64,000 nucleotides of DNA from Lycorma delicatula (lineage: Eukaryota; Arthropoda; Insecta; Hemiptera; Fulgoridae): positions 205,266,036 through 205,330,035 of the forward strand of contig NC_134456.1 in assembly GCF_047948215.1 (NCBI RefSeq), given 5' to 3'. Both the position numbers and the translations under genes were made by a program. The notes beneath the pieces were generated by a model, which was given only the letters and a program-made list of their open reading frames with translations, was not told the origin of the DNA and ran no database searches. This document shows, in pieces, positions 38,201 to 49,181 of the stretch (positions are counted from its first letter, which is position 1; each line of letters begins with the position of its first letter).

Positions 38201-39499
38201 ATGTACTTTTCTTCAAAAAGTCAGTAAAAAGGAAAAGATCAGTGCTTAATTACAGCATTGCAAAAACTGAAAACTACATAATAAAAAGAAGTTAAATGGG
38301 TGAATAAAGTTATAAATTAAAATTTTTCCAAGACAAATCAGAAAAGAAATTTTTACAGGAAATATTGTAAAAAGAACTAGTTAGTGGGCTAACATCATAA
38401 GAAATTTAAGATTAATTAAATTGTTGTTTATTATATATATATATAAAATATATTAAATAAATTGTTATCTATAGGAAAAAAATAAAAGTAAGAAAACTGA
38501 CAAAGATTAGAATAAATGAAATATGTAGATTTAAGATTTTATAAGATTTGATTAAAAAATTAACAAAAAGCAGACAAGAGTGGAAAAATGTAGCAAACAA
38601 GTCAAATAGTTGATGAAAATAAAAATTCTAATAGTAATTAAACAGATTAAATTGACTATCTCACTAATGCATAAGGAAACATTTTTTGTTAATAATCAAA
38701 CTTTTTGTTCAGATAATCACGAATATAAAGCTACAAGAAAATTAATGTACATGCCTCATAAGTGCATAAAAAAAACTGCTTCATTAGACATCAGGAAGTA
38801 CAAGACTCTGACTTCAGCACTGTGTTACAGAATAGAAATATTAGTAATATACATTGGAATACATCCAATATCGTCAGAGACCACTGGATATGCATCTCCT
38901 CTGGTGTATATTCTTGATGATTTTTTAAATACTCTTTGCTTCTCCAGCCTACGATCGCATCCATAGATTTATTCAAGCAATTCAAGTAGTCATATTTCAA
39001 GTATAATTCAACTAGTAGTTCGAGTATTCAATTCAAATGTCTGAGTGGTTTATTCTTTGAAATTTCTTATATTTTAGATTTGCACAGTGAAATGCACAGG
39101 AGAATAGCTTGACATGCATAGTTACAAACCATTTACTGCTTTTTGTTCATTTAATTTAGTAATTTTTCTATAACTATTGCTTTTTTTCTTTCTTGTAGAT
39201 ATCTGCTAGTTAATTTTTACATACCATTCACTTACCTACCTGCTGTATCAAGCTCTTATTCTAATAAAATTAACACAAAATATTTTAACCATAAAGAATT
39301 TATATTTAAAACATTTTTTGGAAAAGAATTGTAAATAAAACTTTTCTACTTACTTTTCTAAATAAAAACCTCCTTTAGGTAAATAACAACTAAATGACCC
39401 ACTGAATAATCATAAAAAATGAAATAAAAGATAAAATATATAAAATAAAAAATAATAGTAATAGTATCAGTGTACTGCTGACCAAAATCAAAAACGTAC
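38201..39499. other. intron downstream of a sky exon
   Basis: AT-rich intron. A slightly GC-richer patch at 38780-38990 is open on both strands, but it has no convincing splice sites or recognisable peptide. Confidence 0.5.
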
Positions 39500-39673
39500 G
39501 GGGATTTGTCGGCAGAATTTCATGAGAGCAGCATCATAACCATGATTTTGTATCTCTTTCATCCAATCAGAATTTTGGTTGGAAGAATGTTTATAGAATA
39601 AATGTAGAACAGCCATCGCTACACGGTAAAATACTTTAATACCTTCATGAAGGTAACAGTCCATCACCCTGAC
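39500..39673 (-). CDS. sky: skywalker/TBC1D24 exon, C-terminal TBC domain
   Basis: This is a 174-nt exon (58 codons, phase 0 at both ends). On the minus strand the acceptor is TTTTGCAG and the donor GTACGT. It encodes VRVMDCYLHEGIKVFYRVAM, then AVLHLFYKHSS and a tail ending KFCRQIP. This corresponds to the TBC1D24 segment '[20 protein letters not shown]' and 'AILKFFHKV', one of the most conserved parts of the TBC fold. The domain acts as a Rab GTPase-activating module. In skywalker and TBC1D24 it also binds phosphoinositides, but the residues for that lie mostly outside this exon. It directly continues the upstream exon at 45396-45506. Confidence 0.92.
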
Positions 39674-39994
39674 CTGCAAAAGAATTAATTATCATATTTA
39701 ATACAAATACTACTAATTTTGATCTGAAATGAATGAACATTACTTACCATACTTTATTTGTGTTATATGCATGTATATTTTGCCCACACAAACTATATGA
39801 ATGATATAAGATGTCACATACATATTATTACACACATTCATTAAACATTTAGAAAAATGAAGTAGAACATAAATAAATACAGAGTTTAATGTATGAAAAA
39901 TAAAACCACATAAATAAAGCATTTACAAATTCCAATACACTATAAAAATATTGTTCAGCATGTATTTTTTTAATTTGAACATTTTCAATAATGT
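39674..39994. other. intron, nothing recognised
   Basis: AT-rich intron sequence between the exon and the LINE fragment. Confidence 0.6.
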
Positions 39995-41480
39995 TTTTTT
40001 ATCAACATAGTGAAAAAAGGAAAAGCCAAGGGTTGTGATGAAATACTGATTGAACTGTTCAAAGCACTAGGAGAGACAGGAGAATTGTTATTACTAGATA
40101 TATGCAATAGGAAAGTTGAATGAAAGTGGCTGGAGGACTTCAAGGATATAATAATGGTATCAATAGAAAAGAAAAGAAAAGAAATACAAAGAAGTGTGAA
40201 GAACACAAACGATTAGCCTAATATCACATGCAACTAAGCTACTATTAAGGATTCTAAATAAGACGATGTACAATAAATTGAATGGCAGTATTGAGGAAGA
40301 ACAGTACGAGTTTAGAAGAGGTATTGGACCAATGGACACTATAGGGCTGCTAATAGGTGAGAGATACATGAAAAGGAGGCGGAGAGTGTATGTTGCATTT
40401 GTTGATCTAGAAAAGGGGTTTGAAAGTTAGATCGGATAAATCTCTGTTAATTTTGAAAAAGAAAGGAGTTGACTGGAAAACAAGGTTCCTAATAAAAAAA
40501 AAGCTGTACTATAACCAGAGAAAAAAGTGAGGGTAGAAGATGAAATGACAGGAAGAATATGGATTTGAAGGGGAATGAGGCAAGGATGCTGCATGTCACC
40601 AACACTGTGTAGTATATATCTAGAAGAAATAATTAAATGCTGTCTGAATAGAAAAAAAAGAGAAATAAAGATCGAGGGAAGAAGAACATAATGCATACAT
40701 TTTGCTGATGTAATGAGAGTACTGGTGGAGAACCAAAGTAAATTAATTGAAATGCTTGATGATATCTAAATGAAGCTTGCTTGCAAAAGACAGGGTATTT
40801 GGATCAACAAAAAGAAGACAAAATGTATGGTGTTAGGTGGAAAAGAGGAGAGGATTGAGATTAAGATAAGGAATAAAGTTTTACAGCAGAAAAAGAAATT
40901 TCAGTACTTAGGGAGCTTTATAACTGACAACCAGACTTGTACAGCAGAAATTAAAACAAGAATATCAAGAAGTAAGCAGGCATTTAATAAGAAGGAAGAC
41001 TGTTGTGTAGAAGCTAAACTTAGAAGAGATTAATGAGATATTTTATTTGGAGTGTAATGCTCTATGGAGCTGAAATGCAGACAATGAGAAAGGGAGACAG
41101 TAATCAAAATTAGGCATTTGAGATGTGGGTGTGGAGCAGAAAGATAAATGTCAGGTGGAAAGACCATGTAACAAATGCAGAAGTATTAAGGAGAATTAGA
41201 GAGAACAGGAAAATGCTAAATGTGATTGAATATAGAAAAAGGATCTTGCTAGGACATTGTATGAGAAGAAGGTGTTTATTAGTGGGTGCGATAGAAGGCT
41301 TGGTGAATGAAAGAAAAGGAAGAGATTTCAAATGATAAGATGGTATTATGAAAAAGGGAAAATATGCTGAAACAAAGAGGTTAGCAAAGGATAGAATAAT
41401 AAGGTGGAGAGCATCAGCCATGACAGAACTTGCCCTAATGGCAGAATACTATGAATGAATCAATCAATCAATCTATTACG
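39995..41480 (+). mobile_element. 5'-truncated RTE-like LINE, reverse transcriptase part
   Basis: This non-LTR retrotransposon fragment starts inside the reverse transcriptase and runs to its 3' end. Plus-strand frames give KGKAKGCDEILIELFKALGE near 40010 (family 'KNGKAPGIDGIPAELLK'). A C-terminal region follows at 40770-41033, with KKKFQYLGSFITDN then AEIKTRISRSKQAFNKK. The tail at 41123-41335 reads WKDHVTNAEVLRRIRENRKM and RILLGHCMRRR (family 'DHVTNEEVLRRxGxxRxLxxxIxxRxxxxxGHxLR'). Stops and frameshifts occur throughout. The 3' end is a short AATC-type repeat near 41452-41472. It belongs to the same broad family as the fragment at 59440-60430, whose sequence stops about where this one starts. 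Confidence 0.85.
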
Positions 41481-41599
41481 CTGCAAATCTATAACTAAAG
41501 AACCAGGGATCTGATTTGAATAAAAACTTAACCATAAGAAAGTTTGATTATAAAAAAAAATGACATGCTATATATCATTTCAAAAACACTGCTAGGGTG

Positions 41600-42300
41600 G
41601 TACCACCATTTAGTCAGACATTTTTACTTTCGCGTCAAATAGCAGCTATAGCTATATAGAAGGGAAAGTAAGATGATCTATCAAAATTGGGCATATCTGG
41701 TTTTCACTGAATCTTGACAAACTGACCCCTAAGGATCTCAGAAAACTGAAAAAATGCATCACAATTTCCACAACAAAATGTGCATATGTATGTATGTGCG
41801 TTGGCATGTAAATTGCCTTATATCTCCAGTACCAATCGACCAATTTTCACTAAACTTGGCTATAATATTTCTACAGTAGGGACAAAGATGCTATTAAATT
41901 TTCAATTCAAAAGGTCAGGGGGGGAAATCGAAATCGTCTCCAGATTTTGCATAATTAAGGTTATATATATATATATATTTTTTTTTTTGATAATTTTGTG
42001 AATATTAAGAAATTAAACAACTTTTGTAAAACAAACTTTTGCTAAATTTCATCCCCACCCCTAAAAATGGTTTTAATTTTGAAGAGATATAGAAGGTAGT
42101 AGGCAGTACAAGGGGGTGATTTTCACTGCATTGATTTAAAAATATTTTTGTGAACAATTATAAAAAAAATCTTTTGTGTAAAAATATTTCTACTAAACTT
42201 CACCCCATTCCAAAAAATAGTAACAATTTTGAAATGTTGTAGAAGGTAGTACAAAGGGTCAGTCATTGCAGTTTATCTATTAACATCTCGTTGGATCCAC
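41600..42300. repeat. dispersed non-coding repeat
   Basis: This is complex sequence with 'tgtatgtatgtgcg', then 'tatctccagtaccaatcgaccaattttcac'. The second half carries two parallel blocks (about 42030-42090 and 42190-42250) that share 'aaacttt...cccc..ccaaaaa..gt...aattttgaa' and 'agaaggtagta'. The general style matches the repeats at about 2500 and 37850. No reading frame was found. Confidence 0.45.
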
Positions 42301-43600
42301 AAATTTGTTCCCCATCAAAGTGAGGTCTTAACCCAGCCATCTCCCTTACACACCTCACATCCCACTTAGCGGCCAGGCTACTGCTTTGCTGTGATGTCAC
42401 AGGTGAGCAGAAGAATTAAATAAATGAATAATATTTAAGTGTAAAAATTTATTTAAAGTGGCTGCTAGTACTGCCACACTTGCATGGATGAAATGAACGC
42501 GCACATGCTTTAGTTAGAATCATTGAATCAAATAAACAAAAAATATTGTATTTAAATAAAATGATAAATATTTTTAATTAAGTAGTGTGTGTTTGTGTGT
42601 TTAAGCCATGTATCAGAAAAAAGCTGCGTGATGGGAAAGTCCTGCAACTGTGTTATCAGCATTTTTCACTTATTTCAATTCAGTTTAATCAGAAAAAAAT
42701 TAAGCACAAATAAGTTAAAACTTTTATCTGAAAGGTTTTTGAAATTTCAATTTAGGGTCCAACACCCTAGCCTGAGATTTACTTCATGAATTTAAAATAA
42801 ATTCACTTCAACACAAGAAGATATTTAAAAGGAACATTTCTTTTTTCTTTTGCTATGTGGATAGAGTAAATGGACTGAAATTGATAACCGTGGTATATTT
42901 AACTTTAAAGTAAATGGAAAAAAAAATGATGTAATGAAAAATATCTTATATAAATTCCAAATTTCTGCGAACTATTAATGCGTCAGATATGACAAAAAAT
43001 ATGGTGGTCAAAATAAAATCTCTTAGATTCAATCTGGCTCTTCATTTGGTGTATTATCAGCTTAATATTAATAACCTTCTCCTTTGATACCTCTCAATAG
43101 CAGTTATCTCCCATAAAATTAGGGTTAAACTAAAAAAAAAAAAAAAAAAAAAATTATTTTTTTGTAACCGAAATTTTTCTTACCAAATCAGAAAGGATCT
43201 GATTAAACTCTTCCCACGTGCCTGCCATTCAGAAAATGATAAACACTTTAATTGGTTAAAGTAAATAACTTCCTAAATAAAAAAATAAGATAAGAAACTG
43301 AAGAAAACTAAAAACCTAATTGCTTAATAATCAGTCTTTTTTTTTTAAATTTCTTTTTATGGTATTTGGCTGGGTGAAATTTTTTTCACTTAATCTGAGT
43401 TAGTATTAAAAATTTATTTAATTCATTTTAAAATAAATACAACAATATACTTTAATTCAGTTTCTGAACTTAATTAGCACAATTCGTAACTAATGTAGAA
43501 AGATTTTTTCAGTCTTATTTATTTATTTATACCAGAAACAACAGGCCGATGTCCAATTACAGTTTCTTAATGTTAAATAAATTTTATAGCACATGAAAAA
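42301..43600. other. intron, poly-A tract, nothing else recognised
   Basis: Intron sequence with a 22-A run at 43132-43153. A GC-richer patch near 42290-42410 has no recognisable coding. Confidence 0.5.
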
Positions 43601-43604
43601 TGCC

Positions 43605-43635
43605 AAGCCTGACTGGGATTCAAACTCAGAAAGTA
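43605..43635 (+). repeat. possible SINE/tRNA-like motif, copy 2
   Basis: Plus-strand GACTGGGATTCAAACTCAGAA matches the minus-strand motif at 36340-36380 with few differences. It could be part of a tRNA-derived SINE. No A box was identified. Confidence 0.3.
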
Positions 43636-43639
43636 GTAT

Positions 43640-44579
43640 TACAACACATATATAAATACAAACAAGAGTTGATAACCTTTTGCCCAAATACAATTCACTA
43701 ACCTACACAAATATACTTATAAATAAAAGAATACATATATACACAAAAATAAATATATTTTGACTGTTTTTATGGTTGTCAATAATTTGATTTGTTCCTT
43801 ACAGTTTTTACTACTTTGTGTTTTATATTAATACTATAATTTCAAAATATTTACTACATTCTAGAGCCTCAATTAACTGCCAATGTACTATTATATTTTT
43901 TCCTTTATTAAATTTTTTAACAAATATTAATTTCTTTCAATACCAAAACTAGTTTCTTTTAATACTAAATTAATTAATCTCGGGTGTTTAAAGACATGAC
44001 CACTGAGCCAATATTTTCACATGATTCTGTCAAACTTCTCTCTTCTGTGATTTATCATCTGATATTTTCATTTTTAACTTCATCAATTTTTTAAATATTC
44101 TCTGATATCACTTTTAAAAAGTTTTGTAATTTCCCTATTTCTATTTCTGGCTTTGCAATTCATAGCCACATATAACTGCTGCTATACACCTAACAAGTAT
44201 TTTAAAGAATTACTTGAAATGATCTGCTAAATAAATTGATTGGATAAGAACAGACTGAACAAATTATTCTACTCCATAAAATTCATTTAACAAAATTCAA
44301 TTAACATAATATCATCACCAAAACTTGTACATTCCATTTTTAAATTTCATATTAATTTTCTAAGATACAAACAAATTAAACAGAAAAAGAATTACTTCAC
44401 TTCCTTTAATAGTGACACTTAAAACAACATTTTTTAGTCAGTTTAGTGAGATGATTAGCATAATTAGTAAGATACAACAACAAAGTAAAGGTATGGTCTT
44501 ATTGAAATACAAAATTACAATATACTTGTAAGATTTTTTCTTTATTTGAAAGTAAAAGAAAATAAACAATTTTACTATA
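43640..44579. other. intron, nothing recognised
   Basis: AT-rich intron, with no repeat, exon or RNA gene supported. Confidence 0.5.
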
Positions 44580-44730
44580 TACGAGGTGCTACCCAAAAGT
44601 TCAGGGAATTTGAATTTCGCGCGCGAACCATTGCTGGTATGACCTGCTGTCGCTAGATGTGGCTAACACTACCCTTTGTGAAATCAGTGTTCCAACAGCT
44701 GTGACGATGAGAGGCTACATTGTTGACTTT
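44580..44730 (+). mobile_element. mariner 5' end fragment
   Basis: This starts ACGAGGTGCTACCCAAAAGTTC, a recognisable mariner-type terminal inverted repeat. About 130 bp of GC-richer sequence follows, ending at a TA microsatellite. No transposase coding follows, so it is a 5' fragment or a MITE-like relic. Confidence 0.55.
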
Positions 44731-44731
44731 A

Positions 44732-44753
<22 letters not shown>
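44731..44753. repeat. (TA)n microsatellite
   Basis: A TA tract followed by a T run marks the point where the mariner fragment ends. Confidence 0.95.
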
Positions 44754-44762
<9 letters not shown>

Positions 44763-44764
44763 TT

Positions 44765-45395
44765 TATTATTAATAACAAATAGCAATGAAATGCTGAACA
44801 TACCCTTCTTTAAAAACCTGAATTTACTACTTCAAGTAACTTTAGAAATAAATGTTCTAAAAATAATTTTAAAAGTGAAACATTGGCACTCTTTGTATAT
44901 ACAAAATATACATATCTTTCATAAAAAAATATCTTATGGAAGTGTATGTTCATCTTTTAATTTGCACTATTATTAGGAAAAGCATATCCTGTACTTTAAA
45001 AAAGCCTATGATGAGTAAATGTATAAAATAAATTGACAGGTAATCTCTAATTAGCAGCTCATTGTCTCATAATTCATAATTTTTAATTTAAGAGATGAAG
45101 GAGATCAGTTTAATGAGCTCAATTTCCAAACAACTTTTATGTTTGGTTTTTTTCACTAGAATTATTAGAGATTGTGGTCTGAATCACCTGTAAATAAACT
45201 AGATTGGAATTATTCAATTTATTTAAAAGAAACAGTCAAAATCAAAATGTTATCTTTTTAACTGTTAGTGTTATTTTTACCACACTCATTTTATAATAAA
45301 ATATGCAATAAATAAATCATTTCCAAAAGAACATGATACAACAGATAAAACAATAATAAATATGAATAAACTTTTTTTATAATAATTTATATTAC
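44765..45395. other. intron, nothing recognised
   Basis: AT-rich intron directly following, in transcript sense, the donor of exon 45396-45506. Confidence 0.6.
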
Positions 45396-45506
45396 CAAAT
45401 GACTAAATGGTAGTCCCTGTAATATCCACCACATCCAGTCCACATACATACGCTCTGCCTTTGATGCCGGGTGACAACACCTAGCTAGGTGGACTGCTGC
45501 AGATTT
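45396..45506 (-). CDS. sky: skywalker/TBC1D24 exon, central TBC domain
   Basis: This is a 111-nt exon (37 codons, phase 0 at both ends). On the minus strand it has acceptor TTTGCAG and donor GTAATA. It encodes KSAAVHLARCCHPASKAERM followed by YVDWMWWILQGLPFSHL. The second part aligns with TBC1D24 'QVYADWQRWLFGELPLCYF', including the Asp-Trp pair and the Leu-Pro that ends this helix. It joins in frame to exon 39500-39673, where the homologous proteins also continue without a gap. It was recognised by homology and splice sites because it is too short to stand out as an ORF. Confidence 0.88.
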
Positions 45507-48500
45507 CTGCAAAGAATTATGTATTTCTTTATTTCATTTAATCTTTAAATATAGCATTTAATAATTAAAATATTAAGATTAATCAATAATCTAATCCGTA
45601 ATCAAAAGAAACAAGCACCTGAACATAAACTGTGACAATAGGTAATCAGTCATTTCAATGTTTTAATGAATTGCTGCTTTTCATTATTGTAAAGTATGCT
45701 ATAATTAAAATCAATATAATGAACAGTAAGTATAAATATTGCTTACTGCTGATGTTTCATTAGTATTTCAAACAACTTCTAAATTGGGTTTTACTCTTCT
45801 CTAATTCTAAACCAACCAGGAAAATTACTGTATTTGTGTACATAGTTTCATATAACTAACCAAATAACCAGAAATAATTCACAAATTATACTTCTAGTGT
45901 TCATGATTAAGAGAGTACTAGCTAGAAGCAGAATGATTATTTCTGAATAACACACAACATATTTCTATTCGATACTTTCAATCATACTTGAACTGATTTA
46001 AAACTAAATTAAAATACACACTTTTGATGATTTCTGTGGTTCTTTGAGTTGTATTGCTGTCATTAGATTTTACTGAAAAATCAAAAATTAAACCCTAGAA
46101 GAAACAAAAACAAAGTGGTCCTTTAATGATCAAATGTTCTTTTAGTGATATTCTAAACAGTTTCGAGTGATTGTACATAAGATGCAAGTCACTCCCAATA
46201 AATGGCTCAATCTTTCTCAAAAAAACAAGCAATCCAAACTTTCCTATTGCTTTTCTTCACCAAGCTGAAAGTAAACACTGTACATTAATATGACAAACCC
46301 ATCAAAATATAGAAGCTATTCAGTTCTACTACACAACTTTTCTCTGTTCAAACGTTCTACTAAATTTTCTACTAATAAACAATATCACCACATATACATT
46401 ATACTGTAATTATAGGTACGTTAAATTATAGTATATTAAATAGTTAATGTTCACAAAATCATGAGAAAATAAACGCATTAATATTTCTCACCAGAACCAA
46501 ATGAATTTTTAATCATTTTCTTCTCCCCTGCATAGGATTCCACAGTGAAACAGCACAATCCGGGGGATTTTTAATAATTAATTAATTTTACTTTGACTGA
46601 GTATCTAAGAAATGATTTTGAAAATTAATTCTGAAAATTTTATGTATAATATAAAATATGTATAATAACAGCAATACAATATGTAAAAAAGAGAAGATAT
46701 ATAAATATTAATGTTAGTATAATAATAGAATTAATATATATTATGTATTATAATCATAATGTTACATAAAATGGTTAATATATATATATATTTACTGAAA
46801 CAAATATATATATATATATATATATAAATATATAGTAAATATAAATATTTACTGAAATCTTTTAAAGACTCATATTATTCCTCTGTACTGTTAAATTATA
46901 TTTAAATTCTATTAAATAAACCACCTAGTACTGAATATTGAGATATGACATATCTTGCCTTCATTTTTTATGAAAGTACTTTCACAGGATCCCACATCCT
47001 CAGTTATGATTAAAATAATTCCATTATTGCATAATAAAAATCTAAAAATAAAAATACAATTTTTTCATTATTTTATTATTTTATTTCAATCTTGACTGAG
47101 GAGGATGCAGGATTCCACATAAGTACTTTCATGAAAAATTAAGATATGTCTCATCTCAATACTCTGTACCAAGTGGATTATTTAAAAGAATTTAAATACT
47201 ATATATATTTTTTTCAGAATTAAATTTCAAAAATATATAAATAATCTCCCAGTGAAATACTGGGAAAAAGTATAGTTCAAAGTTAAGAAGTTAATGTACC
47301 AGATTGATAAAATTTTTCTTTATAAAAAGAAATTAACAGAAAAAATAAATAATGTGGCAATGTACACTATTCTAAGACAGTATAAAAAATTATTCCGATA
47401 TCATATACAATGTAACGATGTACCATACCTGTGCAAGGAGATGATGAAACAGAAATGTGAAGAAAAATAATAACGGGAAACAGTATCATGTTATTCAGAT
47501 AGAACAAGATGCAATTTCTAAATGGTCACAACCCTACCAGACTCACTTATACATTTACTAACTGATGAGAGAAGTACATACATTAAATAAAATATACATA
47601 CTTTATAAAATAAATTACAACAAAATGTTTAAAAATATGATGAAATAAATAATTGAATATGCATGAAAGTATACTACATATAATACATACAATATAATAT
47701 AATACATAGTAAATTCAATTTTTAGTATAGTAAATTCAAATATACTTCAGGAAATAACAGAATATAAAGATTATAAAAATTACAGACCTTCACAGATGCA
47801 TACTAAAAATAATGCACACAGTAAAAAAAAAAAAAAAGCTATTCAAACCAGAAAAAATCATAAACATGTACAGTAGTGAAAGCAGCGAGGCTAAGAATGC
47901 ACTTAAAAATATTTAGGTCCATCACAGTTACGACATGATATTTCAAATACCAGTTTATATTACAGGTTTTTTCCCCATTAGAAAACAAGATAAATATAAA
48001 CACAATTCAGCAAAACACAGATTTTATTGTTACTAATAAGAAGATAAATGAACAGGTTCACGATAAAGTTGCTACGAACAGAGAAAATACACAAACTAAT
48101 GAAAACACCAAGAATGAAATGTTAAAAAAGAAACTAAAAATAAAATCAATCACAAATAAATAAACCTGTATGTAAATTTACATACAAATCACTCCAATAA
48201 TGAGCCCAAGCTGTAACAATTCCTAAATACTTCTTAATCCTAAATTTTACAAATGTATAATTTTAAAAAGAAAAGAGATTTGCATTCTGATATATTTGTG
48301 GTTCATGTCAAGATAGTCACATATATCTCGAGAACCAGTGGAGATATAAAAACAAAATATATTGCTTTAAGCTAAATGTTATTATGAAGTCTTTCAGAAC
48401 ATTCATTCAAAACACCATATACAACATAAGAGAAAGGTTGAGCAAATAAATTTACACTGCTTTTAAGAACTTATTTTAAGTATAAAAAAATTACAATAAG

Positions 48501-48717
48501 AATCACATTTACTGGATATATTTACACTCATTTCTGACTATAACGACTATCTCAGTTGTATATTATCATTTAAAAAGTACAAAAATTCTGAGTATATACT
48601 AGAACTTAAGTTCAGCTACAAGATTGAAACAAATGTAATTTCAATGCCATTGATTCCATCATAAAAACTAGTAATGGATTACTGATATTCTAAATATTAA
48701 AATTGAAAAATATAATA
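45507..48717. other. AT-rich intron segment
   Basis: Mostly featureless, with TA microsatellites around 46778-46835 and an A run near 47823-47837. Two short blocks around 46930-47010 and 47080-47170 appear related in inverted order ('gacatatcttgccttcattttttatgaaagtactttcac' against 'agtactttcatgaaaaattaagatatgtc'). This suggests a small inverted-repeat element of about 250 bp centred near 47045. Confidence 0.5.
46910..47180. repeat. inverted-repeat element (MITE-like or hairpin)
   Basis: The left arm at about 46920-47010 carries 'cacctagtact', 'gagatatgacatatctt', 'tgaaagtacttt' and 'caggatcccacatcctcagt'. The right arm at about 47090-47180 is its reverse complement in mirrored order: 'actgaggaggatgcaggattccacat', 'agtactttcatgaaaaattaagatatgtc' and 'gtaccaagtgg'. 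The central loop is about 80 bp of AT-rich sequence. No coding was seen. Confidence 0.7.
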
Positions 48718-48733
48718 ATAATTGAGTTAATCA
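48718..48733 (+). repeat. target-site duplication, left copy
   Basis: The 16 bases ATAATTGAGTTAATCA recur exactly at 52203-52218, directly after the (TAA)n tail of the LINE. The exact junction with the tail is ambiguous by a base or two because the tail is itself TAA-rich. Confidence 0.9.
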
Positions 48734-48876
48734 GACGAAATGATTACGGAACCGATTTAAACTTTCTCCATACTTAAAATCTCAATTAAGAAAATCGGTT
48801 TGCGCCTCCACGTTGGTTCGTCTGGATAACCAGTTAGAAACGTGGAGATTTCTACTGGTGAACTAAATCGGAATCA
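48734..48876 (+). ncRNA. candidate HDV-like self-cleaving ribozyme at LINE 5' end
   Basis: Pairings that can be read directly are: P1, GACGAA 48734-48739 with TTCGTC 48817-48822; P2, TGATT 48741-48745 with AATCA 48872-48876 and CCGAT 48752-48756 with ATCGG 48867-48871; and P4, CCAG 48830-48833 and TAGAAA 48835-48840 with TTTCTA 48849-48854 and CTGG 48855-48858. Between P4 and P2 lies CTAA at 48863-48866, the J4/2 sequence of R2-type HDV-like ribozymes, whose C is the catalytic base. P1 starts at the exact 5' end of the element, as these ribozymes do. Weak points are a 6-bp P1, no convincing P3, and a competing 9-bp hairpin (48750-48758 with 48792-48800). Confidence 0.45.
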
Positions 48877-48879
48877 CCT

Positions 48880-48898
48880 CTCTGGATCACATCCAGAG
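48880..48898 (+). other. perfect 8-bp hairpin in LINE 5' UTR
   Basis: CTCTGGAT at 48880-48887 and ATCCAGAG at 48891-48898 form an 8-bp stem with a 3-nt loop. It lies just after the candidate ribozyme and 52 bases before the first ATG of the ORF. Confidence 0.7.
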
Positions 48899-48949
48899 TT
48901 GTAACTCGGGAATTTATTCCCACCCAAGGCTTGCCTTTGAAAGTCAAAT

Positions 48950-49170
48950 ATGGAAGGTCTTTTAAGAAAAAATCCACCGTCTGGTAAATACCAGAGAATG
49001 CTGCACTCGGATCCGGTGGGCAGCTGCTTAAAAGATAACAATGAATCGGAGCGTTTGGAAACACCCAAAAACAACACAACTTCAAAATTGAGGATAAGAC
49101 ACAAGCAAATAAACTACATTGCCACTCACAACATTAATTCTCTAACTCAACCTGGCAAACTAAAAACTCT
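48950..49170 (+). pseudogene. LINE ORF, N-terminal segment (frame 1)
   Basis: The reading frame opens with an ATG at 48950. After about 55 non-conserved residues it reads YIATHNINSLTQPGKLKTL (about 49113-49169), the usual start of the LINE endonuclease domain ('IATWNVRTLxQPGKLxxL'). The next conserved part (QKILIAGLQEMRN) lies in the frame starting at 49182. The two frames do not join, which indicates a small deletion or insertion near 49165-49180. The native start is therefore probably 48950, not 49182. Confidence 0.7.
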
Positions 49171-49181
49171 TAACAGACATA

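Noticed and set aside
38791..39000. Overlapping open frames on both strands near 38.8-39.0 kb
   Set aside because: No splice sites in phase with sky and no recognisable protein family. Dual-strand openness fits chance in AT-rich DNA.
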